A stretch of 64,000 nt of DNA, taken from contig CAJUGI010000001.1 of NCBI GenBank assembly GCA_910586065.1, positions 372,001 through 436,000 of the forward strand, given 5' to 3'. Origin of the DNA: an uncultured Christensenella sp. (lineage in GTDB: Bacteria > Bacillota > Clostridia > Christensenellales > Borkfalkiaceae). A program made the position numbers and the translations under genes. The notes under the pieces were generated by a model. It was not told the origin of the DNA, ran no database searches, and was given only the letters and a program-made list of their open reading frames with translations. Shown here piece by piece: positions 1 to 7,380 of the stretch; position 1 is the stretch's first letter, and each line of letters starts with the position of its first letter.

Positions 1-47
1 GATTCGTAATCAGCAGGTCGCCGGTTCGAATCCGGCCAGTAGCTCCA
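1..47 (+). tRNA. tRNA-Thr (anticodon CGU), 3' part only; 5' half lies outside the window
   Basis: The sequence contains the 3' side of the anticodon arm with loop TTCGTAA (anticodon CGT at 5-7), a variable loop, a T arm with GCCGG/CCGGC stem and TTCGAAT loop, the 3' acceptor strand CAGTAGC, discriminator T and an encoded CCA ending at 47. It decodes ACG. The 45 bases 3-47 are repeated exactly at 398-442, so this tRNA has served as an integration target. Confidence 0.9.
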
Positions 48-397
48 AAATAAAAAGACTTAGGTAATTCCTAAGCCTTTTTATTTTTGTTCTTTAACCT
101 TTATAATCGAATTGATTAACAGAAATAATATAAATTACTTCTTCAAGGGATTGGGCGTTTCGGGTTTGAATACAATAGTCCAAAAATGACGGTAACTTTT
201 CATTAATTAATTTCATAAAGATTTTAACTAACTCTTTTGAAAAAGATATTTCACTTCTGAATTTGTTTAGTTGTTGGTTGTCTTATAGATTTGACAAAGT
301 AAATGCAATATGTTAAAGTTTTTATGTTAGATATAAAAAATATAAAAATTATGGCTATTATGTTATTTGGAGAAACTGTTTGAGTGGAATAATTTAC
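48..397. other. AT-rich spacer between the two tRNA-Thr 3'-end copies, no gene seen
   Basis: Apart from the hairpin at its left end, this stretch holds no ORF of useful length on either strand and is very AT-rich. It is bounded by exact 45-bp direct repeats of the tRNA 3' end. It is most simply read as what remains of an element that integrated at the tRNA and lost its genes. Confidence 0.5.
54..92 (+). terminator. Hairpin with T-rich tail after the tRNA-Thr
   Basis: CTTAGG and CCTAAG pair around a TAATT loop and are followed by a T-rich tract. It could end the tRNA transcript, or it came in with the inserted segment, because the second tRNA 3'-end copy has its own stronger terminator. Confidence 0.55.
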
Positions 398-442
398 TTC
401 GTAATCAGCAGGTCGCCGGTTCGAATCCGGCCAGTAGCTCCA
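398..442 (+). repeat. Second copy of the tRNA-Thr 3' end (att-like direct repeat)
   Basis: This is a 45-base exact copy of positions 3-47, running from the anticodon loop through the encoded CCA. It lacks the 5' half of a tRNA, so it is not a functional tRNA gene. A duplicated tRNA 3' end is the footprint left by tyrosine integrases that use a tRNA as attB. Confidence 0.85.
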
Positions 443-473
443 TCTTTGTAGGACGAAAATGCTGTCCTGCCAA

Positions 474-507
474 ATAAAGCCCGAAAACGGAAGTTTTCGG
501 GCTTTAT
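474..507 (+). terminator. Strong hairpin terminator after the tRNA 3'-end copy
   Basis: A perfect 15-bp stem (474-488 with 493-507) closes on a GGAA loop. It probably was the native terminator of the tRNA-Thr gene before the insertion moved it away. Confidence 0.7.
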
Positions 508-576
508 CATACTATATATTGTGGTTTATGGCAAAATTGAGTGTTTTTGATTTTGACTACTGCCTTTTTATGTAAA

Positions 577-930
577 TCAATCAAAAACAGGACTTGAACC
601 GACGACTTTTATAACATCATGAAATAAGGCAATAATATTTTCTTCTGTCGTAATAATTTCTTGTTTAACGAATATAAAACGGGAAAAACAACTATAAAGA
701 GTCGTTAAAGGAAGGTAATATTTTCTACCCTTGACGGCAAGACGTTTTCGAACAAAAAAACTTTTCGAAAGACGAATATTACTTACCCTTGTTCTATAAA
801 ACACTTTGATGTTACCCATTGTTACCATAGAGAACTTATTTGCTTTTTGCTTGCTTTCAATGCGACCGACAAACAAAAAACTTCTTGCTATACTCGATAG
901 CAGGAGGTAAGCGATAATTAAAAAGAGCAA
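577..930 (-). CDS. Doubtful 117-codon ORF with hydrophobic N terminus
   Basis: This open frame starts at a TTG without a visible ribosome-binding site. Its first 20 residues are hydrophobic and the rest is Lys/Arg-rich, with no family I recognise. Its last codons run through a sequence that looks like a tRNA T arm (GTCGGTTCAAGTCC on the minus strand, around 585-606). That suggests the ORF ends in an integration scar. It may be a decayed gene or chance. Confidence 0.25.
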   Translation of the reverse strand: MLFLIIAYLLLSSIARSFLFVGRIESKQKANKFSMVTMGNIKVFYRTRVSNIRLSKSFFVRKRLAVKGRKYYLPLTTLYSCFSRFIFVKQEIITTEENIIALFHDVIKVVGSSPVFD

Positions 931-1044
931 GTTGATTATAAAGAAAATCTAATAGGGGAACCCTGCCGAAATGAATTCGAAATTATACCGCTGGATGATT
1001 GGCGATATTGTTATTATGACGGCAGAACAGCAAAACAATGTTAG
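922..1044 (+). pseudogene. C-terminal gene scrap ending beside a tRNA/tmRNA-like 3' end
   Basis: A frame without a start codon stays open for 40 codons and reads like protein (residues such as EFEIIPLDDWRYCYYDG) up to a TAG at 1042-1044. It follows a stop at 919-921, so only the tail is present. The function cannot be told. The stop directly abuts the tRNA-like sequence at 1045-1067. Confidence 0.3.
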
Positions 1045-1067
1045 TTCAAATTCGGGTGGCGCCTCCA
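1045..1067 (+). other. Degenerate tRNA- or tmRNA-like 3' end with CCA
   Basis: TTCAAAT followed by TCGGG, TGGCGCC, T and CCA has the layout of a T loop, T-stem 3' strand, acceptor 3' strand, discriminator and CCA. A near-matching 5' acceptor (GGCGATA) lies about 65 bases upstream, but the T stem does not pair and no anticodon arm is present. It is therefore at best a pseudogene or an old attachment-site scar. Confidence 0.3.
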
Positions 1068-1091
1068 TCGTCGCAATAAAGTGGTATTTTT

Positions 1092-1130
1092 AACAGGTCT
1101 TTTTTTAACCTGTTATTTTTTTGCGCTTTT
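1092..1130 (+). terminator. Rho-independent terminator
   Basis: AACAGGT and ACCTGTT form a stem around a T-rich loop and are followed by a run of T. It closes whatever transcript came from the remnant region on the left. The converging serine recombinase gene ends at 1146. Confidence 0.7.
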
Positions 1131-1145
1131 TTGCTCCCATATTAC

Positions 1146-1739
1146 TTATTTATTATATCCTTTTAAATATCTATAAAAGGTAGTAGGACGGAGGTTGGTA
1201 AGGTTTAAGGCTTCGTTATAAGATATAGTATGAGTAATGTAGGCATCGGCAACTTCGTAAAAGTTATCGGGTAAAATAATTCGCGGACGTCCGAATCGGA
1301 CGCCTTTTTGTTTTGCGATAGCTATTCCTTCTGCTTGGCGGGTGCGTATATTGGTTCGTTCGTTTTCGGCAACAAAAGATAAAAGCTGTAAAACAATGTC
1401 CGCAATTAATTTACCGATAAGATTTTTCTCATGGCAACGCGTATCCAAGAGCGGCATATCAAGAACGTATATATTAGCCCCTATATCTTTCGTAATCCTT
1501 TTCCATTCGCATAATATACATTCGTAATTTCTGCCGAGACGATCAATTGATTTTATTATCAGTAAATCATCGTATCGCAATCTTCTGATAAGTTTTTTAT
1601 AGTTTGTTCTGTCAAAATCGGCACCGCTCTCTTTATCCCATAAAATTTTATCAATCGCAATGCCGCAATTTTGAAAGGCGTTGAGCTGTCTTTCTAAGTT
1701 TTGGTCTTTGCTTGATACCCTTGCATAAGCATAAATCAT
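1146..1739 (-). CDS. Small serine recombinase (resolvase/invertase family)
   Basis: The product is 197 residues with the N-terminal resolvase signature YARVSSKDQNLERQ. The nucleophile is Ser9 by analogy with the family, and the catalytic core has DRLGRNY. Next come the E-helix region (VAENERTNIRTRQAEGIAIAK, starting near residue 130), the GxxFGRP linker and a C-terminal helix-turn-helix. The size is usual for Hin/Gin/Tn3-type enzymes. I start it at 1739, where AGGAG lies 6 bases upstream, rather than at the upstream ATG at 1784, which would translate through the palindrome at 1759-1778. It probably catalyses inversion or cointegrate resolution at short sites. No partner sites are obvious in the window. 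Confidence 0.85.
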   Translation of the reverse strand: MIYAYARVSSKDQNLERQLNAFQNCGIAIDKILWDKESGADFDRTNYKKLIRRLRYDDLLIIKSIDRLGRNYECILCEWKRITKDIGANIYVLDMPLLDTRCHEKNLIGKLIADIVLQLLSFVAENERTNIRTRQAEGIAIAKQKGVRFGRPRIILPDNFYEVADAYITHTISYNEALNLTNLRPTTFYRYLKGYNK

Positions 1740-1758
1740 AATTAACTCCTTTTTATAC

Positions 1759-1778
1759 ATACGCACGCGCGTGCGTAT
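1759..1778. promoter_or_regulatory. Perfect 20-bp palindrome upstream of the serine recombinase
   Basis: ATACGCACGC and GCGTGCGTAT are exact inverted halves centred between 1768 and 1769, ending 20 bp before the recombinase start. It is GC-rich in an AT-rich setting. It is probably an operator or a recombinase binding (res-like) site. Confidence 0.6.
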
Positions 1779-1871
1779 ATACATTAAAATCTAAAGCTAA
1801 TTATATTTAACTTTCAAAACTCCCACAAATAAAAAATTTTCCAAAATCTATACTTTTTTAAATATAAGTCG

Positions 1872-1900
1872 TTGACAAATTTCGCAACCTATGCTACAAT
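1872..1900 (+). promoter_or_regulatory. Sigma-A promoter of the alpha-glucan operon
   Basis: TTGACA (1872-1877), a 17-bp spacer and TACAAT (1895-1900) match the housekeeping consensus almost exactly. Transcription would start near 1907, giving a leader of about 250 nt before the first gene. Both LacI-type operators lie downstream in that leader. Confidence 0.8.
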
Positions 1901-1934
1901 GTTTATAAGCTACAAGGTATGAAAATTAATAACA

Positions 1935-1976
1935 TTTCTTTATTTCCAAAAAGTATAGTTTTTGAAAATAAAGAAA
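1935..1976 (+). promoter_or_regulatory. Long hairpin in the operon leader
   Basis: An 18-bp stem (1935-1952 with 1959-1976) has one mismatch and a GTATAG loop. It is AT-rich and lacks a following T run, so it is not a standard terminator. It could stabilise the mRNA or bind a regulator, because it is nearly symmetric as DNA too. Confidence 0.5.
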
Positions 1977-2004
1977 TAAAGTTTAGGTTAATTTTTTGTT
2001 TTGG

Positions 2005-2016
2005 TTAAACGGTTAA
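2005..2016. promoter_or_regulatory. Putative LacI-family operator 1 (TTAAACGGTTAA)
   Basis: This is an imperfect 12-bp palindrome with a central CG, as bound by LacI/CcpA-type regulators. The same 12 bases recur at 2052-2063 and 3907-3918. The LacI-family gene at 7381 is the likely partner. Confidence 0.6.
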
Positions 2017-2051
2017 CTAACGGGCGGACAAAGGCTCGTAAATTGATTAGA

Positions 2052-2063
2052 TTAAACGGTTAA
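2052..2063. promoter_or_regulatory. Putative LacI-family operator 2 (TTAAACGGTTAA)
   Basis: This copy is identical to the one at 2005-2016 and lies 47 bp downstream of it, within the leader and 91 bp before the first start codon. Paired operators downstream of the transcription start would suit a roadblock or looping mechanism. Confidence 0.6.
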
Positions 2064-2154
2064 CTGCATTACTTTATATTAAACAGGTGCTAATGAAAAA
2101 TTATTTATTTAGTTTTTCAAATAACATAAAAAATATTTTAAGCGAGGAAAATTT

Positions 2155-3810
2155 ATGAAAAAGGCTAAACTTTTAGCAACTCTTGCGGCGGCTGCGGTTT
2201 TGGCAGTCGGTGGTGGCGTTGTTGCGGGATGCAGTGACGGACACACGCACACTTATTCGACGGGTGATGATTGGGGAAAAGACGCAACAAGCCATTGGCA
2301 TTACGCCACGTGCGACGATTTGAAAGAAGGGGATAAAGATTATAAGATTGACGTTGAAGACCACGTTTGGGGAACGGGCGACAGCGCCGACAAATGTACG
2401 GTCTGCAAGTATCAGAAGCCTGTTTCGCCCGCTACCGAAATTTCGCTTAACAAAACCGAGCTTGCGCTTAGTATTGACAAGACCGAGGACACTTTGGAGG
2501 CAACATTGAACGGAACGGGTACCGTAACCTGGTCGTCGTCTGACGATACGGTTGTTCAGGTGGGAGCTGCAACGGGCGCAGTAGAGGCTCTTAAACCGGG
2601 TACGGCAACAATAACCGCCACAATTACAGGTACCGAAATCAAAGAAACGTGCGCGGTTACCGTTGCGGACGCGTATTACATAATCGGCGGAATGGATTCG
2701 GATTGGCATAAAGCGGCGGCGTTCGGAGATTCCAATTACGTTTACTTTATGCCTACGGAAACGAAAGATATATACAAAACTAAGAGCTTTGAATTACCAA
2801 GGCTCGGCTCTTTCCAGGTTGCGCCCGTGGGCAATACCTGCGTGGACGACAACGACGAAAACGTATGGTGGAAGCATGCGTTCAACGGCAATAACATAAC
2901 GCCGGACGATGCAGTGTTGAGCAATAACGACGGCAATATTGCGGTTGAAAAGCACGGTATGTATACGATCACTCTCGATTTGACGGGGGAAAAAGCCGTG
3001 ATTTCGGGCGTTTGCGACAGAGAAATCGAAGATCCCGAGACGGAAACCATTTATTATCTGTTCGGCAGCATGAGCAGCTGGGCAGTTGCCGACACCGTTG
3101 AGGCTGCGGGCGCATATGCGTTTACCAACAATTCCGACGGAACGAGTACGCTGACCGTAGAGTTGGCGAGATATACGGAATTCAAAGTTTTGGCAGTAGG
3201 AATGAAATACAATATCGAGTTCAACGAATCTGCGGTACCTCGCGATTTGATTGGCAGTAAAGGTTCGGTAACAGTCGATACGGATTACAAACTGACCTGG
3301 ACAGACTCCAAGAATATAGGAGTAGGCTTATCGGGTAAGTATACCTTCACGCTCGACCCTGACGGCGGCACAAACAACATTTTAAGCTATACCTTCGAGG
3401 CTACAGACGCAACCGAAACGGCTCCCGCCGTATTTCGTTACTTCATCAAAGGCAGTATGGACACCGATTGGAATTCGCCTTGGGACGATACCCGTGAGTT
3501 AAAGGCTGTTGACGGACAGGAGGGTGTTTACGAGCTGACTATAAGTCTTGATGCGAATGTTGTGTTCGGCTTCCGTTCTTCTCTTGAAAACGAAGACGGT
3601 ACCGTGAAGGGAGAGCAAGTAGATTGGTTCGGATACAGTGCGTTTACGCTTGCCGGTAACACCGAGAGCATTGTGCAAGACGGTAGTAACTATAAGGCGG
3701 TAAGTAAAGGAACGTATAAATTTACCCTTAATCTGTCAGACCCTGAAAACAAAACCCTGACAGTAACGTTTACCGCCGACGAGGGTGGCGCGACTACCCC
3801 CGAAGCGTAA
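2155..3810 (+). CDS. Surface lipoprotein with Ig-like and SusE/F-like starch-binding modules
   Basis: The 551-residue product begins with a lipoprotein signal peptide ending in a VVAGC lipobox (Cys26). A His/Asp-rich segment with a CxxC pair (TVCKY) follows, then a Big_2-type Ig domain (about 90-170), then three repeats that each open with Y(Y/F)-x-x-G-S/G-M-x-x-W (near 173, 298 and 425). Those repeats resemble the starch-binding modules of SusE/SusF, though this is a Gram-positive-type lipoprotein. GAGGA lies upstream of the ATG. It is the first gene of the glucan operon, so it most likely captures starch or maltodextrin at the cell surface. It has no catalytic domain. The carbohydrate ligand is inferred from fold and context. 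Confidence 0.75.
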   Translation: MKKAKLLATLAAAAVLAVGGGVVAGCSDGHTHTYSTGDDWGKDATSHWHYATCDDLKEGDKDYKIDVEDHVWGTGDSADKCTVCKYQKPVSPATEISLNKTELALSIDKTEDTLEATLNGTGTVTWSSSDDTVVQVGAATGAVEALKPGTATITATITGTEIKETCAVTVADAYYIIGGMDSDWHKAAAFGDSNYVYFMPTETKDIYKTKSFELPRLGSFQVAPVGNTCVDDNDENVWWKHAFNGNNITPDDAVLSNNDGNIAVEKHGMYTITLDLTGEKAVISGVCDREIEDPETETIYYLFGSMSSWAVADTVEAAGAYAFTNNSDGTSTLTVELARYTEFKVLAVGMKYNIEFNESAVPRDLIGSKGSVTVDTDYKLTWTDSKNIGVGLSGKYTFTLDPDGGTNNILSYTFEATDATETAPAVFRYFIKGSMDTDWNSPWDDTRELKAVDGQEGVYELTISLDANVVFGFRSSLENEDGTVKGEQVDWFGYSAFTLAGNTESIVQDGSNYKAVSKGTYKFTLNLSDPENKTLTVTFTADEGGATTPEA

Positions 3811-3830
3811 AAATTTAAATTATATTGCAA

Positions 3831-3861
3831 CCGAAGCTCTGCCGTAAGGCAGGGCTTTCGG
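3831..3861 (+). promoter_or_regulatory. GC-rich intercistronic hairpin
   Basis: A 13-bp stem with a bulge closes on a GTAA loop. A second hairpin (CGGAC/GTCCG with outer AACGC/GCGTT) follows at about 3866-3895. No T run follows, so these are more likely mRNA stabilisers or attenuators between the abundant lipoprotein and the amylase than full terminators. Confidence 0.5.
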
Positions 3862-3906
3862 AGGCAACGCTTAACGGACTTTAAAAGGTCCGTATGCGTT
3901 TTAAGG

Positions 3907-3918
3907 TTAAACGGTTAA
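3907..3918. promoter_or_regulatory. Putative LacI-family operator 3 (TTAAACGGTTAA)
   Basis: This is an exact third copy of the 12-mer found at 2005 and 2052, placed 20 bp before the amylase start codon. It could control a secondary promoter or block elongating polymerase. Confidence 0.6.
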
Positions 3919-3937
3919 TGGGATTTTGGAGGAATTT

Positions 3938-6364
3938 ATGAGAAAGAAAAGTTTACTTTGCTTTATCGTTGCGTTGGTAATGCTGCTCGGTATAGCGTTA
4001 CCCGCTTGTAAAGGCAAACCGAGCGGTCCGCAAACCGATAAATATACCGTTTCGGCAGAGGATGCGTTAAAGTACGAACAAAACCTTACCTGGGGACAAG
4101 AAGGTCATTTGTATATTCATTATTTAAGGGGCGCACACTCCGAAAAAGAGCACGGAACTGTCAACAGTGCGACGGCACCCGCTTATTCAACACAGATTAG
4201 TTCCAAAGTCTACGGCGACTGGGGGCTTTGGGTATGGGAATATTTCCCCACCAACAGCGAGGGTAGGGCGTTCTATCCCATGAAAATAGACGAGTCGGGC
4301 GCAGTTTATGACATTGACCTTACGGCAACTTATAACGACGGCGGCTGGGACGAAGCAAACCGCACTTCAAAAACTCTGGAAATAAACTATTCGCAAGCGC
4401 TTAGAATGGGTATTCAGGTTTATTCGCAGGACAGCAGAATAAATGGAACGGGCTTCTGGGTGAACGACGGCGGCGACGTGTACGTTAATTTGGCGGAGGC
4501 AAGGCGCGATAAGGGCGATTACCACTGGTTTGTCCGTCAGGGCGAAGTGGGAAGCGGTAGCGCCAATTTCTCTAACGTAGACATTAACGACCCCTATGCG
4601 GGAATCCCTGCAGGTTCGGCAACTACCAAGTACGACGTAATATCCAATAAGGGTAACAACAACGTGTATGCGCAGCAAGCGGTTGCCGAGGGATGGGAAG
4701 AAAACAGCGTTGGCTATCAGATATTCATTGCGTCGTTTGCGGACGGCAACGGCGACGGAATGGGTGATTTGAGGGGCGTTATAAATAAACTCGATTATCT
4801 GCACGACCTCGGTGTGGATACGCTTTGGCTTACGCCTTTCCAACATTCCAATTCCTACCACGGTTACGACATTATGGACTACTTTACCGTAGACCCGAGA
4901 TTCGGTACGTTGGACGATTACAGAGAGCTTGTCTATAAAGCACATCGGAAGGGAATGAAGATTGTTATGGACTTCGTTTTGAACCATACTTCACTTTCCA
5001 ATCCTTGGTTTGTCAAGTCACAGAATCTCGTTAAAGAGACCGTAACGCTTCCCGACGGAACCAAAAAAGAAATAGATTACCGTAATTTCTATACCTGGCA
5101 AAACGAAGAATATTACAACAGTATTGATGACAGCACCGTGGAAGGCAGAAGAGAAAAGAAGCAGTGGTTTAAAGATACCAACGGGTATTATTATTTCTCG
5201 AGCTTCGGTTCGACTATGCCCGAGCTTAACTTCGACAATCAGGCAACGCGCGACGCAATTTTAGACGTAGCGTTATATTGGATGAGCTTCGGTCTTGACG
5301 GATTCCGTCTTGACGCCGTTAAGCACATATATATGGCGAACGAAAACGGTGAACATTCCGACTGGATAGTAAAGGACAGCGACGAAGCCAATGACGCCGA
5401 CTATTCGTTTGACATGAATAAGGACGCGCACTTCTTTATGGAGTTTAATGCAAAACTCAAGGCAAGCTATCCCAACGCCATTTTAATAGGTGAAAACTTC
5501 ACGGGCGACCCTGCATATCTTGCGGGACTGTACGGCGGATTGGATTCGCAGTTTAATTTCAACTGGTATTTCGATACGACGGCGACGTTAACGAAGATTG
5601 CCAACGGCGAAAAGGATTTGGCAGGTAAGATTTTAAATCAATACGACGCCGCACAGTTCAATTTCTCTCAATACCGTAAGGACTATATAGACGGAGTTAT
5701 TACGTCTAACCACGACGTTCAACGTGTGCGTGACAAGCTTTATGCAACGGATAAAGGCGTTCCGCTCACCTCCGAACGCGGTGACGCGGCGTGGGGCTTA
5801 TCCGAAAATCTTGCAAAGCTGTATGCGGGAATGTCGTTAACCGTACCGGGAATTACTTGGATTTACAACGGGGACGAACTTGGAATGTTCGGTTCGAAAG
5901 CTCCCAATCCCCAAGGCGACGGCGCAGGGCACGAGGACAGATGGTACCGTCAGCCGATGAAATGGTCAAAAGATTTTGAAGGCAGCGGCGAAAACTGTAA
6001 ATTCCCTATGGGCTTTAATAATTATACGCTTACTTGGGACGCGCTTAACGCTCAGCTTGACGGCGTTAAAGAACAAACTGCCGACAGCGATTCGATATAC
6101 AGCGTTTACAAGGAACTCATCAAAATCCGTAAAGCAAACCCCGTTCTTGCAAGGGGCAAGGTTGTTTCCCATACTACGAAGAGTAATGTCGTTTGCTATT
6201 CGGTTAAAGATGCGACAAGCGAAATTCTCGTATACGTAAACGCATGCGCTACCGAGCAAGCCGCAAACTATTCTCTTCCTACGGGAGCACAGCTCCTATT
6301 CGGAAACGGAGTTTCGGGGACAAAGGTACCGGCTATGTCTATTCAGATATATAAGGTTAAATAA
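3938..6364 (+). CDS. Surface GH13 alpha-glucanase (pullulanase/alpha-amylase type) lipoprotein
   Basis: The 808-residue lipoprotein has lipobox ALPAC. Its N-terminal region (about 45-220) contains HLYIHYLRG and YGDWGLWVWE, typical of CBM41-like alpha-glucan modules of pullulanases. The GH13 barrel starts near YQIFIASFADGNGDGMGDL. It has region I DFVLNH, nucleophile Asp459 in GFRLDAVKH, acid/base Glu519 in LIGENF, and the NHD motif (Asp593). A beta-domain follows. I start at ATG 3938, with GGAGG 5 bases upstream, not at the TTG at 3926. It cleaves starch, pullulan or glycogen outside the cell and feeds the MalEFGK importer downstream. The exact linkage specificity cannot be read from the sequence. 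Confidence 0.9.
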   Translation: MRKKSLLCFIVALVMLLGIALPACKGKPSGPQTDKYTVSAEDALKYEQNLTWGQEGHLYIHYLRGAHSEKEHGTVNSATAPAYSTQISSKVYGDWGLWVWEYFPTNSEGRAFYPMKIDESGAVYDIDLTATYNDGGWDEANRTSKTLEINYSQALRMGIQVYSQDSRINGTGFWVNDGGDVYVNLAEARRDKGDYHWFVRQGEVGSGSANFSNVDINDPYAGIPAGSATTKYDVISNKGNNNVYAQQAVAEGWEENSVGYQIFIASFADGNGDGMGDLRGVINKLDYLHDLGVDTLWLTPFQHSNSYHGYDIMDYFTVDPRFGTLDDYRELVYKAHRKGMKIVMDFVLNHTSLSNPWFVKSQNLVKETVTLPDGTKKEIDYRNFYTWQNEEYYNSIDDSTVEGRREKKQWFKDTNGYYYFSSFGSTMPELNFDNQATRDAILDVALYWMSFGLDGFRLDAVKHIYMANENGEHSDWIVKDSDEANDADYSFDMNKDAHFFMEFNAKLKASYPNAILIGENFTGDPAYLAGLYGGLDSQFNFNWYFDTTATLTKIANGEKDLAGKILNQYDAAQFNFSQYRKDYIDGVITSNHDVQRVRDKLYATDKGVPLTSERGDAAWGLSENLAKLYAGMSLTVPGITWIYNGDELGMFGSKAPNPQGDGAGHEDRWYRQPMKWSKDFEGSGENCKFPMGFNNYTLTWDALNAQLDGVKEQTADSDSIYSVYKELIKIRKANPVLARGKVVSHTTKSNVVCYSVKDATSEILVYVNACATEQAANYSLPTGAQLLFGNGVSGTKVPAMSIQIYKVK

Positions 6365-6378
6365 GGAGGTTGACGGAA

Positions 6379-7290
6379 ATGAAAAGAATTTTAGCCGTAG
6401 TTCTTACAAGCGTACTTTTAACGGGCGGTTCTGTTTCTGCGGTTTCGGCGAACGCAACGACGGAAGCTTTGCCTGTAAGTCAGATGGAAACGGTGGCAGA
6501 AATGCAGAATAATCTATATCTTGTTCCCGGCACTTATATGTCGGGCGGCGTGAAAGTTGAAAATACCGTTACCTCCGGTGCTACTAAACTTACGTCGGAC
6601 GAATGTGAGGAAATTCTTACGGATAACGCATATTTGTGCAACCTTTCGGCAGGAGATTCCCTTCCCGTACCGACAAGCGAAAGAGTGGATAAAAACGGCG
6701 TGCCGTATAAATTTAACGGTTGGTGGTCGATAGTAGATGCAATCGTAACTTACTTCGACAAAGTACCCGAACTTTCCGAAACGACGTATCTGTACGCTGA
6801 CTGGAGGGCAGAATTATCCCAGCGTAAAGACCCGATAGTTCCCGATGAAAGTAACGTTGCCGTTCCTGCACATTATCTGTCGATAAAACGCGCCGCTACC
6901 GGAAAAGAGGAAACCATAACGTTAAGAGTCAGCGGAACGGACGAGACGTCGGCGGATACGCTTGGTTATTACAAGCCCGTACAACTTTATAACGACTGGT
7001 TCGAGCTTAACCCGGGCGACGTCATTAAGGTGTATGCGACAGGGCTTGGCGGTTCCGACGAAACGCAGGCAGCCCCGCTTGATTTGCCCGGGCAACGCAT
7101 AACGCTTGAAAACAGTGGGCTTATTGCCAACAATACGGGAACGTTTTTAAAAACCGACGCAAACGATGCGCAGGCGCTTGTTTACAGAGCGACGCAGACG
7201 ACGCGCCATTTCAGAATATACATTAAATTTAAGTCTGCAGGCGCGGAAATGACGGTGTATATGGAGCCTAAAGATATCAGCGGTCAATAA
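6379..7290 (+). CDS. Secreted protein of unknown function in the glucan operon
   Basis: The 303-residue product has a Sec signal peptide with a likely cut after VSANA. Residues around 100-155 (FNGWWS through TTYLYADWRA) resemble an InlB-type beta-grasp repeat seen in Firmicutes surface proteins, and the rest is beta-rich. No enzyme motif is visible. The start is ATG 6379, 9 bases after AGGAGG, which itself overlaps the amylase stop region. Its tight coupling suggests a helper in surface glucan handling, perhaps a carbohydrate-binding accessory protein. I do not recognise the family with confidence. Confidence 0.6.
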   Translation: MKRILAVVLTSVLLTGGSVSAVSANATTEALPVSQMETVAEMQNNLYLVPGTYMSGGVKVENTVTSGATKLTSDECEEILTDNAYLCNLSAGDSLPVPTSERVDKNGVPYKFNGWWSIVDAIVTYFDKVPELSETTYLYADWRAELSQRKDPIVPDESNVAVPAHYLSIKRAATGKEETITLRVSGTDETSADTLGYYKPVQLYNDWFELNPGDVIKVYATGLGGSDETQAAPLDLPGQRITLENSGLIANNTGTFLKTDANDAQALVYRATQTTRHFRIYIKFKSAGAEMTVYMEPKDISGQ

Positions 7291-7324
7291 TTAAAAATTC
7301 ATTTTTCTCCTGACGTGTCCGTTA

Positions 7325-7348
7325 CGCCTTCCCCGTAAGGGGAGGGCG
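7325..7348 (+). promoter_or_regulatory. GC-rich hairpin between secreted protein and regulator genes
   Basis: A 10-bp stem closes on a GTAA loop, with no T run. The GTAA loop matches the hairpin at 3831-3861. It may be a partial terminator or a processing/stability element. Confidence 0.45.
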
Positions 7349-7380
7349 GCGCGGACGTAAACGTTGGAGACGGTCTGATT

